Source: CBDFKF01 sp965248765 (GTDB lineage Bacteria > Pseudomonadota > Alphaproteobacteria > VGEJ01). Taken from it: a stretch of 64,000 nt of DNA. Each line of letters begins with the position of its first letter. Positions within the stretch are counted from its first letter, which is position 1. The stretch spans positions 124,001-188,000 of the forward strand of contig CBDFKF010000001.1 in assembly GCA_965248765.1 (NCBI GenBank), given 5' to 3'. The notes below the pieces were generated by a model. The model was given only the letters and a program-made list of their open reading frames with translations. It was not told the origin of the DNA and did no database searches. Shown here piece after piece: positions 1-7,806 of the stretch. The position numbers and the translations under genes are program-made.

Positions 1-377
1 CGGTGAATGCCGCGCGCAGCATGTCGCCGGATCCCCCAGCGCGCGATCCCGCGGAGCGCGCCGATCGTGAGACCGATCGCGCGCATGTTGTCCTCGATGT
101 ACCACCAGCGATCACAGACGAAGCACATCGGCCGGTTCTCGTAGTCGAAGTAGACGGCAACGCCGTTGTCCCGGACACGGGGTTGATCCGCGAGAGGCAG
201 GCCGTCGCGCCGGAGCTTTAGGTTGGTCGAGAGCACCACGTTCTTGGCGCCGAGCAAGTCCAGCTCGTCGAGCAGATCGTCGCGCGCGCGGGCCATCGTC
301 AGCTTGAAGCGACTTTGCTCCGTGTACTTCGTGCGCGGCCGGCCCTCGGTCCAGTGCAGCGGGTAGGCTTGCGTCAT
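1..377 (-). CDS. Phage-associated J-domain-annotated protein, runs off left edge
   Basis: Reading the minus strand from the ATG at 377 gives an open frame that leaves the window with no stop (about 125 residues visible, starting MTQAYPLHWTEGRPRTKYTE). It contains a segment like DDLLDELDLLGAKNVVLSTN and a later CDRWWYIEDNMRAIGLTIGA. I recognise this pattern from proteins of alphaproteobacterial phages and integrative elements that are often labelled 'J domain-containing' and lie just after a RecT-type recombination gene. It starts 3 bp after the stop of the upstream fragment at 381, so the two were probably one transcription unit. The function is unknown. Family assignment is from memory of the motif pattern; the C-terminus is missing. 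Confidence 0.6.
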   Translation of the reverse strand, partial: MTQAYPLHWTEGRPRTKYTEQSRFKLTMARARDDLLDELDLLGAKNVVLSTNLKLRRDGLPLADQPRVRDNGVAVYFDYENRPMCFVCDRWWYIEDNMRAIGLTIGALRGIARWGIRRHAARGIH

Positions 378-380
378 GCG

Positions 381-632
381 CTACCCCATGCCCGTGATCG
401 GCATGCCGCCGATCGCCTTGTCGGCAATCGCGACGAGGCCGTTGGCCGTGTTGGGCGCCTGCTTCTTGAGCCGCGCGAGGACCTCCTTGTGCGCGTCGAG
501 CCAGGCGCCGGCCCATTCGCCGCTCGGTGCGGTCGTGAGCTGGGCCTCGGCCGTGTCGACGAAGGCGCGCCAGTCCTCCTTGGTTGCCTCGGGTGGAACA
601 GCGATCGGCTCGATGGCGATGGCCGGGGGCGC
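381..632 (-). pseudogene. C-terminal fragment of a phage recombination protein (RecT-like)
   Basis: The last 80 or so codons of a protein, ending at the TAG at 381-383, with the segments EDWRAFVDTAEAQLTTAPSG and EWAGAWLDAHKEVLARLKKQ. Such a tail (a proline-rich linker, then a short helical domain with a W...AW pattern) is seen at the C-terminus of RecT-type single-strand annealing proteins of alphaproteobacterial phages. There is no N-terminal annealing domain: upstream of about position 632 the DNA encodes asparagine synthetase in a different frame. So this is a broken gene joined to foreign sequence. The RecT assignment rests on the tail and on the downstream neighbour only. Confidence 0.45.
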
Positions 633-2165
633 AGCAACCTCTTGCCCTGGCCGCTCCGCACCTTCATGGCGGGCGGCAGACGCCACGCGAACTCCACGAC
701 CCGGTGATCGAGCAGCGGCACCCGCGCTTCCAGCCCAACCGCCATGCTGGCGCGGTCGACCTTGGCGAGGATGTCGTCGGGAAGATAGGTGACTGTATCC
801 AGGAACTGCATGCGGTCCGTAAAGTCCGGGAAATCGCGCCGGACCGCCTGGTTCCAGAGTATCCCGTGCGGCTCGCGTCCGCCGCGGACCAACCGGTCCG
901 GATTGCCCCACTGCGAGATCAGCCGCCGGTAGAGCGCATCCTCGTCCGTCATGGCGAGGAGCGCGGCGAGTTTGTGCGCCTTGTCGCCGACCTGCGGTGG
1001 CCGGACCCGGCGCGGCACCGCGAGAGACAGGCGGTCCCAGGCGGAGGGGGAAATGGCGCGCAAGACAGAGGCAAGCGCGGCGCGTGACGGGTGCGGCCAT
1101 CTGCCGACACACCGCCACAGCGTGTTGGCCCAGTTGTAACGGTTGTAGCCCGCGAAGAGCTCGTCGCCGCCGTCGCCTGTGAGCACCACCGTCGCGTGGC
1201 ACCGGGTCATCTCCGAGATCAGATAAGTGGGAATCTGCGAGGAATCGGCGAACGGCTCGTCGTACCAAGAGGCGAGCTGAGGCAACACCGCCTGTGCGCG
1301 CTCGGGCGCGACGTAGAGCTCGGTGTGGTCCGTTCCCAGATGCGCAGCCACCTGCTTCGCGTCGCTGGCTTCGTCATAGCCGGCTTCGTCGAAGCCTATG
1401 GTGAAAGACTTGACCGGCCGGTCGCTCTGGGCCTGCATCAGGGCCATCACGGTCGAGCTGTCGATGCCGCCGGAGAGGAAGACGCCGAGCGGCACGTCCG
1501 CGATCATCCGCTTCTTCACGGCGTCGCGCAGGAGAGTATCGAGCGCCTGCACGGCCGTCTCGTCGTCGAAGGCGGCGCGCTCGCGCACGGCATCGCGTGC
1601 GAGACCCCGCAGGTCCCAGTAGCGGTGGCGGGTTTCCGTCCCGTCCGCGTCGATCCCGACCATGAAGCCCGGCTCCAGCTTCTCGATGCCCCTGAAGATG
1701 GAGTGCGGCGCAGGCACGTAAGCGTGCCGCAGGTAGGCGGCGAGCGCGTCCCGATCCACGACCGGGCGCCAGGCAGGATGGTCGATGAAGCCCTTGGGCT
1801 GGGAGCCGAAGAACAGCGCCCCGCGCGAGCGGCCCCAGTAGAGCGGTTTGATGCCCAGCCGGTCGCGCACAAGGGTGAGGCGCCGGGCGTGCACGTCCCA
1901 GAACGCGAACATGCCGATGGACCGCGATACCGCGCGCTCCACGGCCCATGCCTCGCAGGCCTCCAGCAGCACCTCGGTGTCGGAGCCGCTGCGGAAGCGG
2001 CGTCCCTCCGCCTCCAGCATGCGACGGATTTCGGCGAAATTGTAGACCTCGCCGTTATAGGCGATGACTGAGCGCCCGCTCGCCGAGACCATCGGCTGGC
2101 GGCCGGCGGCCGAAAGGTCGATGATAGCGAGACGGCGATGGCCGAGAGCGATGCCGGAAATCTGG
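633..2165 (-). pseudogene. Asparagine synthetase (glutamine-hydrolysing), both ends missing
   Basis: The minus strand encodes about 510 residues of a class-II glutamine amidotransferase plus asparagine synthase. Visible parts are GHRRLAIIDLSAAGRQPM and AYNGEVYNF of the glutaminase domain, then the PP-loop FLSGGIDSS, and the late motif LPDDILAKVDRASMA...EARVPLLDH. The start is absent: there is no MCGIAG with its catalytic Cys2, because the sequence begins at about SGIALGHRR, directly after a methyltransferase start. The end stops at GQGKRLLR, where phage DNA begins. Without Cys2, glutamine cannot be hydrolysed. AsnB-like proteins of this type are common in capsule/LPS clusters, which fits the deacetylase, SGNH and formyltransferase genes alongside. 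An open frame does run through both junctions (374-2299), giving a chimeric 641-residue product that is unlikely to be functional. Confidence 0.85.
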
Positions 2166-2303
2166 ACCACTTTTAGGGGGGCACTCCACCAGTGACTCGA
2201 CGGAATCATCGACAATTCCCAAGGAACGAGCATGAGTTGTGCCGCACAGCTCGTTCCAGTAATCGCTGTTCGCTTCCGTTGTCGAAGAGGTGCGGTCAAT
2301 CAT
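2166..2303 (-). pseudogene. N-terminal remnant of a SAM-dependent methyltransferase
   Basis: From the ATG at 2303 the minus strand reads MIDRTSSTTEANSDYWNELC and then GTTHARSLGIVDDSVESL. This matches the opening of the complete methyltransferase at 33019-33864 (NRAFWDEACGT..AR.LG..D...ESL), so I take it as the first 40 or so codons of a related gene. The reading then collapses at about 2165-2185, where asparagine synthetase starts in another frame. The junction contains the string TGGACCACTTTTAGGGGG, which could be a scar of an insertion-sequence end, but no partner end was found. Confidence 0.6.
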
Positions 2304-2435
2304 TCGATGATCTTTAGAATGATGAGCCGGCAACTGCTGCGGCCGACGATCGTGTGGGTAACACAAGGCTAAGCGCATTGAACAACGGGCTGTCCGCTTC
2401 TCGATCGATAGCGAAGCCTGAGGCCATCCGGTCGG

Positions 2436-3077
2436 TCATCGCACGTTCGGCCGTCCGTAACGATCAAGTGCTCGGTCGTAAGTCCGCATCACGCTTCGGG
2501 CACGCCCTTCGACGACACGCCTGATTCGAGCGCGTGCGGGCATCGGCTCCGGAACCCACCATGCCGGATGAGTCAGGACGTGCAGATATGGCTGCCCGTT
2601 CTGAGCGAGTACGTCCATCAGCCGCTGATGGCGCCATATACCATTCGAATCCGATACGTAAGAGTATCGTTCACCGAGTGCAGCCCCATACACGTTGACG
2701 AAGCCTCCCAAGTGTTTCTTCTTCAGCCATGGCATCGCCGGACCGGGGTTGTGTGTACTGACGGCGGCGATCGGCTTACCAATCAGGCTTCTCAGCACCT
2801 CGGCCTCCCAAGTAATCCGTTCTGCAACCACCGCCTGATCGTTCGCTCTTTCCGCCAGGACGGCCGGATCGAAATGCAACCCGATATGGTGCCCGCCGGA
2901 AGCTATCTGCTGTAGCAGGTGCTGGGTTTCTGCTTCGAAAATGTTGTAGAACGAGCATCCCAATAACACGAAATACGTGGCTCTCAAGCCACGTGCTGCT
3001 TCCAATGAAGCGAGCCGCTGCGCTCGATGCACGGAATAGTCAATATCATGCCGCCACAAGACGCTTGGCTGGGTCAC
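2436..3077 (-). CDS. Polysaccharide-deacetylase-like protein
   Basis: About 213 residues from a GTG at 3077. The protein begins with VLWRHDIDYSVHRAQRLASL; the HD-D pattern is the metal-binding motif 1 of NodB-type carbohydrate esterases. GGHHIGLHFDP resembles the H-(S/T)-xx-H motif 2. Such proteins remove acetyl groups from polysaccharides. No signal peptide is visible. In-frame codons upstream of the GTG (reading RYRFIGFDTALAV) also look like natural sequence for the family but contain no start before a TAA near 3138, so the gene may have lost its first 15-25 codons. It follows the SGNH hydrolase and formyltransferase genes on the same strand, which suggests a surface-glycan modification cluster. 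Confidence 0.65.
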   Translation of the reverse strand: MTQPSVLWRHDIDYSVHRAQRLASLEAARGLRATYFVLLGCSFYNIFEAETQHLLQQIASGGHHIGLHFDPAVLAERANDQAVVAERITWEAEVLRSLIGKPIAAVSTHNPGPAMPWLKKKHLGGFVNVYGAALGERYSYVSDSNGIWRHQRLMDVLAQNGQPYLHVLTHPAWWVPEPMPARARIRRVVEGRARSVMRTYDRALDRYGRPNVR

Positions 3078-3285
3078 CGCCAGCGCGGTATCGAAGCCGA
3101 TGAAACGATACCGCTCCCTGTCCGAGGTGCGCCTCGATTAAACAAAGGCGTCCGGGACAATTCGCCCGCTTCGCTCAAGAGGCTGTCAACTATTTCCGCT
3201 TCGACTTCAGCGCACTTCTCCACTTTGCCTTCTCCAATACAGCCAAATCGTATTGAGCCCACCGACCTACTGGACACTATAGCGC

Positions 3286-4050
3286 CTATCGCCGCCCTCC
3301 CTCCGTATCGCATCCTTCAACACATTGACTTATCTTTTTCGAGATTTCTCCAAAGTACAAATCGTGACCTTTGCGACTCAAGTGTATGCCATCGTCCAGC
3401 AAGAAGGCTTCGAGATTTTCTCTCTTGCCTCGTGTCGTGTGGTCGAATACCGCCTCAATGTCGTTGAGCATGACGAAATCGCTCATCTCATTCGCTACAT
3501 CACGAATGATCCGATTATAGTGCCGGTTGCTTTGCTCGAAAGTGATCGAGGTATTTGGAAAACATTCCTGGTCTCGCAAGGTAGGGTGATTAGTATTTAC
3601 GAAAAGGTCCACCGCGCCAAATACCCGTCCGCGCGTGATGATTTCCTTGAGATTTGCCGCGAATGCTGCAGAGCTTACTCTGGGAACGCTCCCGTCGATC
3701 AACCAATAGTTGCAATCGTTCAAACCAAATTGAATGATTAGAATGTCCACCCCTTGGGATTGCACTTCATAAGGCATTCCCTCCAGCGCCTGTCGAGTGA
3801 TTCGACCATTCACCGAGACATTCGATACAACTACCTCGCGGGCAAGAGAGGAAGCGATCTGATCGCACCGTTGGGCAATCCGCGTGACCCATCCGGCATG
3901 AATTGAGACTCCTTGCCCGACGCAAATGGAGTCGCCGAAGAATACGACACGCAAGGGATCTTTAATTTGTCCGTCATTCCGCCCGTAGCCGGCTTTACGT
4001 GTCTCGATACGTGGGGACAAGGAAAATCTTGCGGCCGGCGACTTTGACAT
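3286..4050 (-). CDS. SGNH/GDSL hydrolase
   Basis: 254 residues. The block I motif is VVFFGDSICVGQG (nucleophile Ser in GDS), the Asn block is FGLNDCNYW, and the catalytic Asp-His block is DDGIHLSRKGH near the C-terminus. This complete set identifies an SGNH hydrolase/acylesterase. No clear signal peptide is present, so it may act on cytoplasmic glycan precursors. Its start lies inside the 3' end of the formyltransferase gene (56-bp overlap), which suggests cotranscription; a later start is possible, because the recognisable domain begins about 30 residues in. The local GC content is lower than in the rest of the window, as is common for surface-polysaccharide genes acquired by transfer. Confidence 0.8.
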   Translation of the reverse strand: MSKSPAARFSLSPRIETRKAGYGRNDGQIKDPLRVVFFGDSICVGQGVSIHAGWVTRIAQRCDQIASSLAREVVVSNVSVNGRITRQALEGMPYEVQSQGVDILIIQFGLNDCNYWLIDGSVPRVSSAAFAANLKEIITRGRVFGAVDLFVNTNHPTLRDQECFPNTSITFEQSNRHYNRIIRDVANEMSDFVMLNDIEAVFDHTTRGKRENLEAFLLDDGIHLSRKGHDLYFGEISKKISQCVEGCDTEGGRR

Positions 4051-4774
4051 GGGCTGGCTCGAATGGCGGAAAATACAATGCTCTCACCCGACGATCGACA
4101 TCTTCGGCATTCTCCAATGACTTGACTTCCCGGTAGCGGTCCAATAGGGCTGCATCGTAATACCGGTGCTCTCCCTGAAGTGGTAATCTCTCCGGCGTGT
4201 GACCTGCCGCGAGATCGTCGAGAAGACGGTCGAATAGCCGCAACCCGGCCTCTTCGGAGCGACGGTAGAGAGACTGGGCGGTGTCGTCCGGCTGTACCGG
4301 AAACGTTGCCGTATACGCCATGCTGCCGCTGTCAACCTCATGCGTCAGCCAATGAAGGCTCACACCAAAGGTACCCAAGCCTTGAAGAATGGCGTGATTG
4401 CCACCATGCCAGCCCTTGAATTCCGGTAGCGGAGCTAGATGCAAATTGAAAGCGAATCCATTTACATCATCAATAACGAAATCCGGAAGTATCCAGGTGT
4501 GTTGGACGGAAACAATGCAATTAACCGAATGTTCTTCGATCAAATTTCGGATGGCTTCGTTGTTGGGCTTGGCGTTGTCAATAAACGGCCATTTATTGCG
4601 TGCGCAGATACTGTGGATTTCATTGTCGCCCCACCAACCATCGAGAGAAATGTTGGAAACCGCACCAGTCAATACTATATCGGTTTGCCTTGCCAAGAGA
4701 CGCCGGAAGGCGCGCTGGCCTACTGGCTTTTGTCCCATGAATAGAATACGGCGCTTAGCAGTCGAGTTAGTCAT
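3995..4774 (-). CDS. Formyltransferase family protein (likely sugar N-formyltransferase)
   Basis: 259 residues with a Rossmann start RRILFMGQKPVGQRAFRRLL and the formyl-transfer signature FNLHLAPLPEFKGWHGGNHA, giving the Asn and His of the N-x-H catalytic pattern. HEVDSGSMAYT supplies the catalytic Asp. Folate-dependent enzymes of this fold include Fmt and the nucleotide-sugar N-formyltransferases. The length is short for Fmt (about 310), and the neighbours are an SGNH hydrolase and a deacetylase. I therefore infer a sugar N-formyltransferase for a surface glycan rather than initiator-tRNA formylation. The first gene of this small minus-strand group; the IS3 element sits about 80 bp upstream of it. 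Confidence 0.75.
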   Translation of the reverse strand: MTNSTAKRRILFMGQKPVGQRAFRRLLARQTDIVLTGAVSNISLDGWWGDNEIHSICARNKWPFIDNAKPNNEAIRNLIEEHSVNCIVSVQHTWILPDFVIDDVNGFAFNLHLAPLPEFKGWHGGNHAILQGLGTFGVSLHWLTHEVDSGSMAYTATFPVQPDDTAQSLYRRSEEAGLRLFDRLLDDLAAGHTPERLPLQGEHRYYDAALLDRYREVKSLENAEDVDRRVRALYFPPFEPAHVKVAGRKIFLVPTYRDT

Positions 4775-4880
4775 TGGTAAGTCGCGGCGTTGCTAATGAC
4801 AATTCCGACTCATTCATTCTTCCGCAGAACAGCTGTTTTCCAGATTTGGGCAAGTGGAGTTCCCCCGGTTTTGTGGACAG

Positions 4881-5733
4881 TTACGGGCTTACAGACTCCA
4901 GCTGCTCACGGGCTTGTCTCTCGTAGTTGACGGGCGACTTGTATCCGAGCGCGGAATGCCGCCGCCCCGGATTGTACCAGCCCTCGATGAACTGGAAGAC
5001 GGCCATGCGGGCCTCCGCCTTGGTCCGGAACTTCCGCCGGTCGAGCAACTCGCATTCGAGGGTGGCGAAGAAACTCTCGCACATTGCATTGTCGTAGGCA
5101 TCGCCAACCGAGCCCATTGATGGCCGCACACCGGCTTCCTTGCAACGCAGGCCGAAGGCGATCGAGGTGTACTGCGACCCCTGGTCGGAGTGATGGATCA
5201 CGCCGACGGGACGCCGCTGCGTCAGCGCCATGTTGAGGGCATCGAGCACGAGCTGGGTTTTCAGATCGTGGCCCATCGCCCAGCCGACGATCCGCCGTGA
5301 GAAGGCATCCAGTACCACGGCGAGGTACAGGAACCCGGCCCAAGTCGGCACGTAGGTGATGTCGGCGACCCAGAGCCAGTTCGGTTCATCGGCATGGAAG
5401 TTCCGGTCAACCAGGTCGCTGGCGGGACGAACCCGCTCGTCTCGGAAGGTCGTGCGGGCGGCTAACACCGACAATACCGGCCGCTTTCATCAACCGCTCC
5501 ACGCGCTTGCGGCCCAGCCGGATCCCTTCATCGAGGAGTTCGGCGTGGATGCGCGGAGCCCCATAGGTCTCTTTCGAAGCCTTGTGGATCGCCTTGATGC
5601 GAACGCTCAACTCCACATCGGCGCGGCAACGGGCGCTCGGCTCACGCCGGAGCCACGCATAATATCCGGCGCGGGAGACGCCGAACGATTTGCACATCGT
5701 TGCCAGCGGGAACATGGCCTGGTTCGCCGTCAT
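4881..5733 (-). pseudogene. IS3-family orfB transposase (DDE), frameshifted
   Basis: Two frames together make a full integrase-core transposase. The N-terminal part starts MTANQAMFPLATMCKSFGVS and covers the HTH_21 region (YGAPRIHAELLDEG). After KAAGIVGVS at about 5460 the frame changes. The second part carries the DDE core: WLWVADITYVPTWAGFLYLA (first Asp), HHSDQGSQYTS (second Asp) and the Glu in DNAMCESFFATLECE. The total length of 853 bp is not a multiple of three, so the break is real in this sequence. Confidence 0.9.
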
Positions 5734-6039
5734 GAACTCGAAGACCGAGACGACGTCACGTCGCTCTGAGCGAACCAGGCTGCGGCCTTTGCCAGGATAT
5801 CTCTCTCCTGACGAAGCTGGCGGTTCTCCCGGCGAAGCCGACGTAGCTCTTCGCGCTCGTCGCTGCTAAGACCGTCGATGCGGCCGCCGCCATCGCGTTC
5901 AGCCTGCTTGATCCAGCCATGGATCGTCGCCGCGCACGGCTCGAACTCCCTGGCCATCTTCCACGCTACCTCCGGTCCGGGACAACGCTACGATCTGATC
6001 CCTGAATTCCGCGGGGTACCGGTTCCTCGTTCTCGGCAT
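5730..6039 (-). pseudogene. IS3-family orfA, frameshifted
   Basis: The natural start is the ATG at 6039 (MPRTRNRYPAEFRDQIVALS), the usual HTH start of IS3 OrfA. Near 5963 about two bases are missing after SVE, so the frame is lost. The remainder is read from an internal ATG at 5957 (MAREFEPCAATIHGWIKQAE) and includes the leucine-zipper region LRRLRRENRQLRQERDILAK. The gene stops with TGA overlapping the ATG of orfB, the normal layout for coupling or programmed frameshifting. Confidence 0.88.
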
Positions 6040-6195
6040 CGGGACACTCTCCTCTCTCAGTCAAAAGGTGTCCATCAAACCGGGGGAACTCCAAAGTACT
6101 TACACGACTTTGCTCTAAGGGAGCTAGCGTAGATCATTTTGGAAGACATATTAAGGTTGGTGCATCTCTTCCAAAATGTCACGCTGGTTCAGCTG

Positions 6196-6272
6196 AAGGG
6201 GCGTATTCCAGTCATTATCGTCATTTATTTGACGATTTGTTCGAGTAGGTTTAGTGGCCCGCAGGTCCGCAC
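6196..6272 (+). repeat. Direct repeat A, copy 1, with a central hairpin
   Basis: About 75 bp, nearly identical to 9470-9543 (one substitution, G/A in ATTT-G/A-TTCGAG, and one extra T). It contains a perfect 7-bp inverted repeat ATCGTCA...TGACGAT with a TTTATT loop. The two copies sit directly before the truncated and the complete tail-fibre sequence, so they mark the left edge of the duplicated phage segment. There is no U-tract after the stem, so it does not look like a standard terminator. Confidence 0.75.
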
Positions 6273-6279
6273 GCATTCC

Positions 6280-6438
6280 TCGCCGGGTACAGGCGGGAGC
6301 GATGTCGGGATGATCCTTGATAATCAAGTCGCCATGCTTCTCACGGTCGGCCGCAACTCAAATGGAGACCGCCTGTATTTGAAGCCCCAATCGAACATTT
6401 ACGGGCAAGTCCCGGCTATCTGGGGCGGCGACTTCTAG
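6280..6438 (+). pseudogene. 3' end of a phage tail-fibre gene (copy 1)
   Basis: Encodes the last 50 or so residues (SDVGMILDNQVAMLLTVGRN, NGDRLYLKPQSNIYGQVPAI, then WGGDF and stop), matching the C-terminus of the complete tail-fibre protein at 9752-10912 except for VAML in place of TTYL. The junction follows repeat A directly: relative to the second copy about 1.2 kb, covering nearly the whole fibre gene, has been deleted. An open frame from 6139 runs through it but its first half is not fibre sequence. Confidence 0.8.
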
Positions 6439-6488
6439 ACCCGGCAGGCCGCATTCGCAATTGCCATGAACTCTCGAAGGAGGTGCGG

Positions 6489-6611
6489 ATGACCGATGCG
6501 GCGGACGCCCTTCGGCTGGAAATCGAGCAAAGCTCGCTCGCCAAGGATCAGCATCAGGGAGAGGCAGAACATAAACGTGCCGTGTACGTACTACATGGGA
6601 ACGCGACATGA
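6489..6611 (+). CDS. Small phage protein, 40 aa (copy 1)
   Basis: Starts at the ATG at 6489 behind a very strong ribosome-binding site (AAGGAGGTGCGG). The peptide begins MTDAADALRLEIEQSSLAKD and is hydrophilic, with no membrane segment. Its TGA overlaps the ATG of the next gene (ATGA at 6608), so translation is coupled. The same gene occurs at 10963-11085. No family recognised; position suggests a small virion or lysis-accessory gene. Confidence 0.65.
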   Translation: MTDAADALRLEIEQSSLAKDQHQGEAEHKRAVYVLHGNAT

Positions 6612-6841
6612 GCAAAGAGCCAACAGCGACCGGGATCATCGCCAAGCTCGCGGTGCTCGAGTCCAAAGTGGACGCGCTGCACAAGCGGCAGGACAAGCTG
6701 GTCGAGCGGGTCGACGAGCTTTCCAAGGTCGCCAACGTCGGCAAGGGCGCGCTGTGGGCGGTGCTCAAACTCGGCGGCATCGCGGTCGCGATCGGGGCAA
6801 TGATCGCCGCGCTCACCGGCCACATCCCGCCCATCAAGTAG
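6608..6841 (+). CDS. XhlA-like lysis accessory membrane protein (copy 1)
   Basis: 77 residues. The N-terminal half is a heptad-rich helix (AKLAVLESKVDALHKRQDKL, then VERVDELSKVANVG) likely to form a coiled coil. It is followed by one membrane segment (LGGIAVAIGAMIAALTG) and a short tail. This matches the layout of XhlA/holin-associated proteins encoded just before endolysins. Start shared with the stop of the preceding gene (ATGA). The first 38 codons differ from the copy at 11082 (ESKVDALHK against ETKLDARHR), while the second half is the same. Confidence 0.65.
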   Translation: MSKEPTATGIIAKLAVLESKVDALHKRQDKLVERVDELSKVANVGKGALWAVLKLGGIAVAIGAMIAALTGHIPPIK

Positions 6842-7470
6842 GAAGTGGGGGTCAATGATCGTGCGGGCATACGACATCGAGGCCATGACCGCCCAGCTGA
6901 TCGAGCACGAGGGGCTGCGCCTGAAGCCCTACCGCTGCCCGGCCGGCAAGCTCACCATCGGCATCGGACGCAACCTCGACGATCGGGGGATATCGGAGCA
7001 GGAAGCGGCGGTGCTCTGCCGCAACGACATCGACGGCGCCGAACGCGACCTCGACCGCAATGTCCCGTGGTGGCGGGAGCTGAGCGCCGTCCGCCAGATG
7101 GCCCTGGTCGATATGTGCCTCAACCTCGGCTGGCCGCGCCTGTCGGGCTTCAAGCGGATGCTCGCCGCCCTTGAGCGCGCCAACTATGAAACGGCGGCTG
7201 ACGAGATGCTCGATTCCAAATGGGCGCGCCAGGACGTTCAGCCGGAACGCTCGCAACGACTGGCCCGGATAATGCGGGAGGGCTGAGCATGCTTCAGAAG
7301 ATATTCAGCTCGATCGTCGGTGGCGGGATCGTGTCCGCCGCCGAGGGCGTAGCCAACATCATCGACAAGTTCGTCGAGACCGACGAAGAACGCGCGGTTG
7401 CGGAGCGCCTGAAGATCGCCATGGCGATGAAGCCGGCGGAGCTACAGGTGGAGCTGAACAAGATCGAGGC
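6722..7470 (+). repeat. Identical block of the duplicated lysis cassette, copy 1
   Basis: From the middle of the XhlA-like gene to codon 61 of the holin gene this sequence appears identical to 11196-11944, at a constant offset of 4474 bp. On both sides the homology continues but with many differences. A sharply bounded identical core inside diverged homologous flanks points to gene conversion or recombination between two related prophage cassettes, rather than to one simple recent duplication. Confidence 0.8.
6855..7286 (+). CDS. Phage endolysin, T4-type lysozyme (GH24), copy 1
   Basis: 143 residues. The active-site segment EHEGLRLKPYRCPAGKLTIG has catalytic Glu and Thr in the E-x8-C-x5-T pattern of the T4/P21 lysozyme family, with Cys in the position of T4 Asp20, a known variant. 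GIGRNL and the GWPRLSGFKRM helix region also fit. It cleaves peptidoglycan glycan strands. No signal peptide or N-terminal anchor is seen, so export depends on a holin. Lies 13 bp after the XhlA-like gene and 2 bp before the holin gene. The encoded protein is identical to that of 11329-11760. Confidence 0.85.
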   Translation: MIVRAYDIEAMTAQLIEHEGLRLKPYRCPAGKLTIGIGRNLDDRGISEQEAAVLCRNDIDGAERDLDRNVPWWRELSAVRQMALVDMCLNLGWPRLSGFKRMLAALERANYETAADEMLDSKWARQDVQPERSQRLARIMREG

Positions 7471-7711
7471 CGCTCACCGCTCGGTGTTCGTCGCGGGTTG
7501 GCGGCCCTTCATCGGATGGGTCTGCGGCCTCGCCCTCGCTTGGCACTTCATCCTGTTTGACATGCTGACCTGGGTTACCGTCAACTTCTTCCCCGCCGTC
7601 ACCGATATCCCCGAGCTGACCGGGACCGAGACATTGGTCACGGTGTTGCTGTCACTATTGGGCCTCGGCGCCATGCGCACCGCCGAGAAGTTCGGCGGAA
7701 GGGCGAAGTGA
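7289..7711 (+). CDS. 3TM-type holin / holin-like protein (copy 1)
   Basis: 140 residues. An N-terminal helix (MLQKIFSSIVGGGIVSAAEG), a charged middle with KPAELQVELNKIEAAHRSVF, the family segment VAGWRPFIGWVCGLALAWHF, a second membrane stretch, and a C-terminal LLSLLGLGAMRTAEK. This is the pattern of the 'holin of 3TMs, phage/GTA' family (PF11351 from memory). The ATG at 7289 is chosen because it fits the family; an upstream in-frame ATG at 7220 would overlap the lysozyme. The first 61 codons equal the copy at 11763, but the membrane half is clearly different. Confidence 0.82.
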   Translation: MLQKIFSSIVGGGIVSAAEGVANIIDKFVETDEERAVAERLKIAMAMKPAELQVELNKIEAAHRSVFVAGWRPFIGWVCGLALAWHFILFDMLTWVTVNFFPAVTDIPELTGTETLVTVLLSLLGLGAMRTAEKFGGRAK

Positions 7712-7806
7712 AGGCAGGACCTTCCGTTACGTTGCCGAGGTTCAGTGTAGCGGGGTGGTCTATCAGCTCATGAGGGGGTCCGACCCTAACATAGGCCAAA
7801 GAGCTT

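Larger units (their letters stand above)
4855..6093 (-). mobile_element. IS3-family insertion sequence, complete ends, inactive
   Basis: The element is 1239 bp. The left end reads TGGAGTTCCCCCGGTTTTG and the right end, on the opposite strand, reads TGGAGTTCCCCCGGTTTGA, so the terminal inverted repeats match over at least 17 bp and continue with TGGACA. The bases flanking both ends are AAG (4852-4854 and 6094-6096), the 3-bp target duplication usual for IS3. It carries orfA and orfB on the minus strand in the usual overlapping order, but both have frameshifts, so it cannot make its transposase. The insertion lies between the surface-glycan genes and the prophage remnant. Confidence 0.92.

Noticed and set aside
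374..2299. 641-residue open frame as a complete asparagine synthetase
   Set aside because: Lacks MCGIAG with Cys2, and both ends are sequence from other genes; it is a chimera.
6139..6280. N-terminal half of the 99-residue frame ending in the tail-fibre fragment
   Set aside because: It runs through IS-flank DNA and repeat A; only the last 50 or so codons match the fibre protein.
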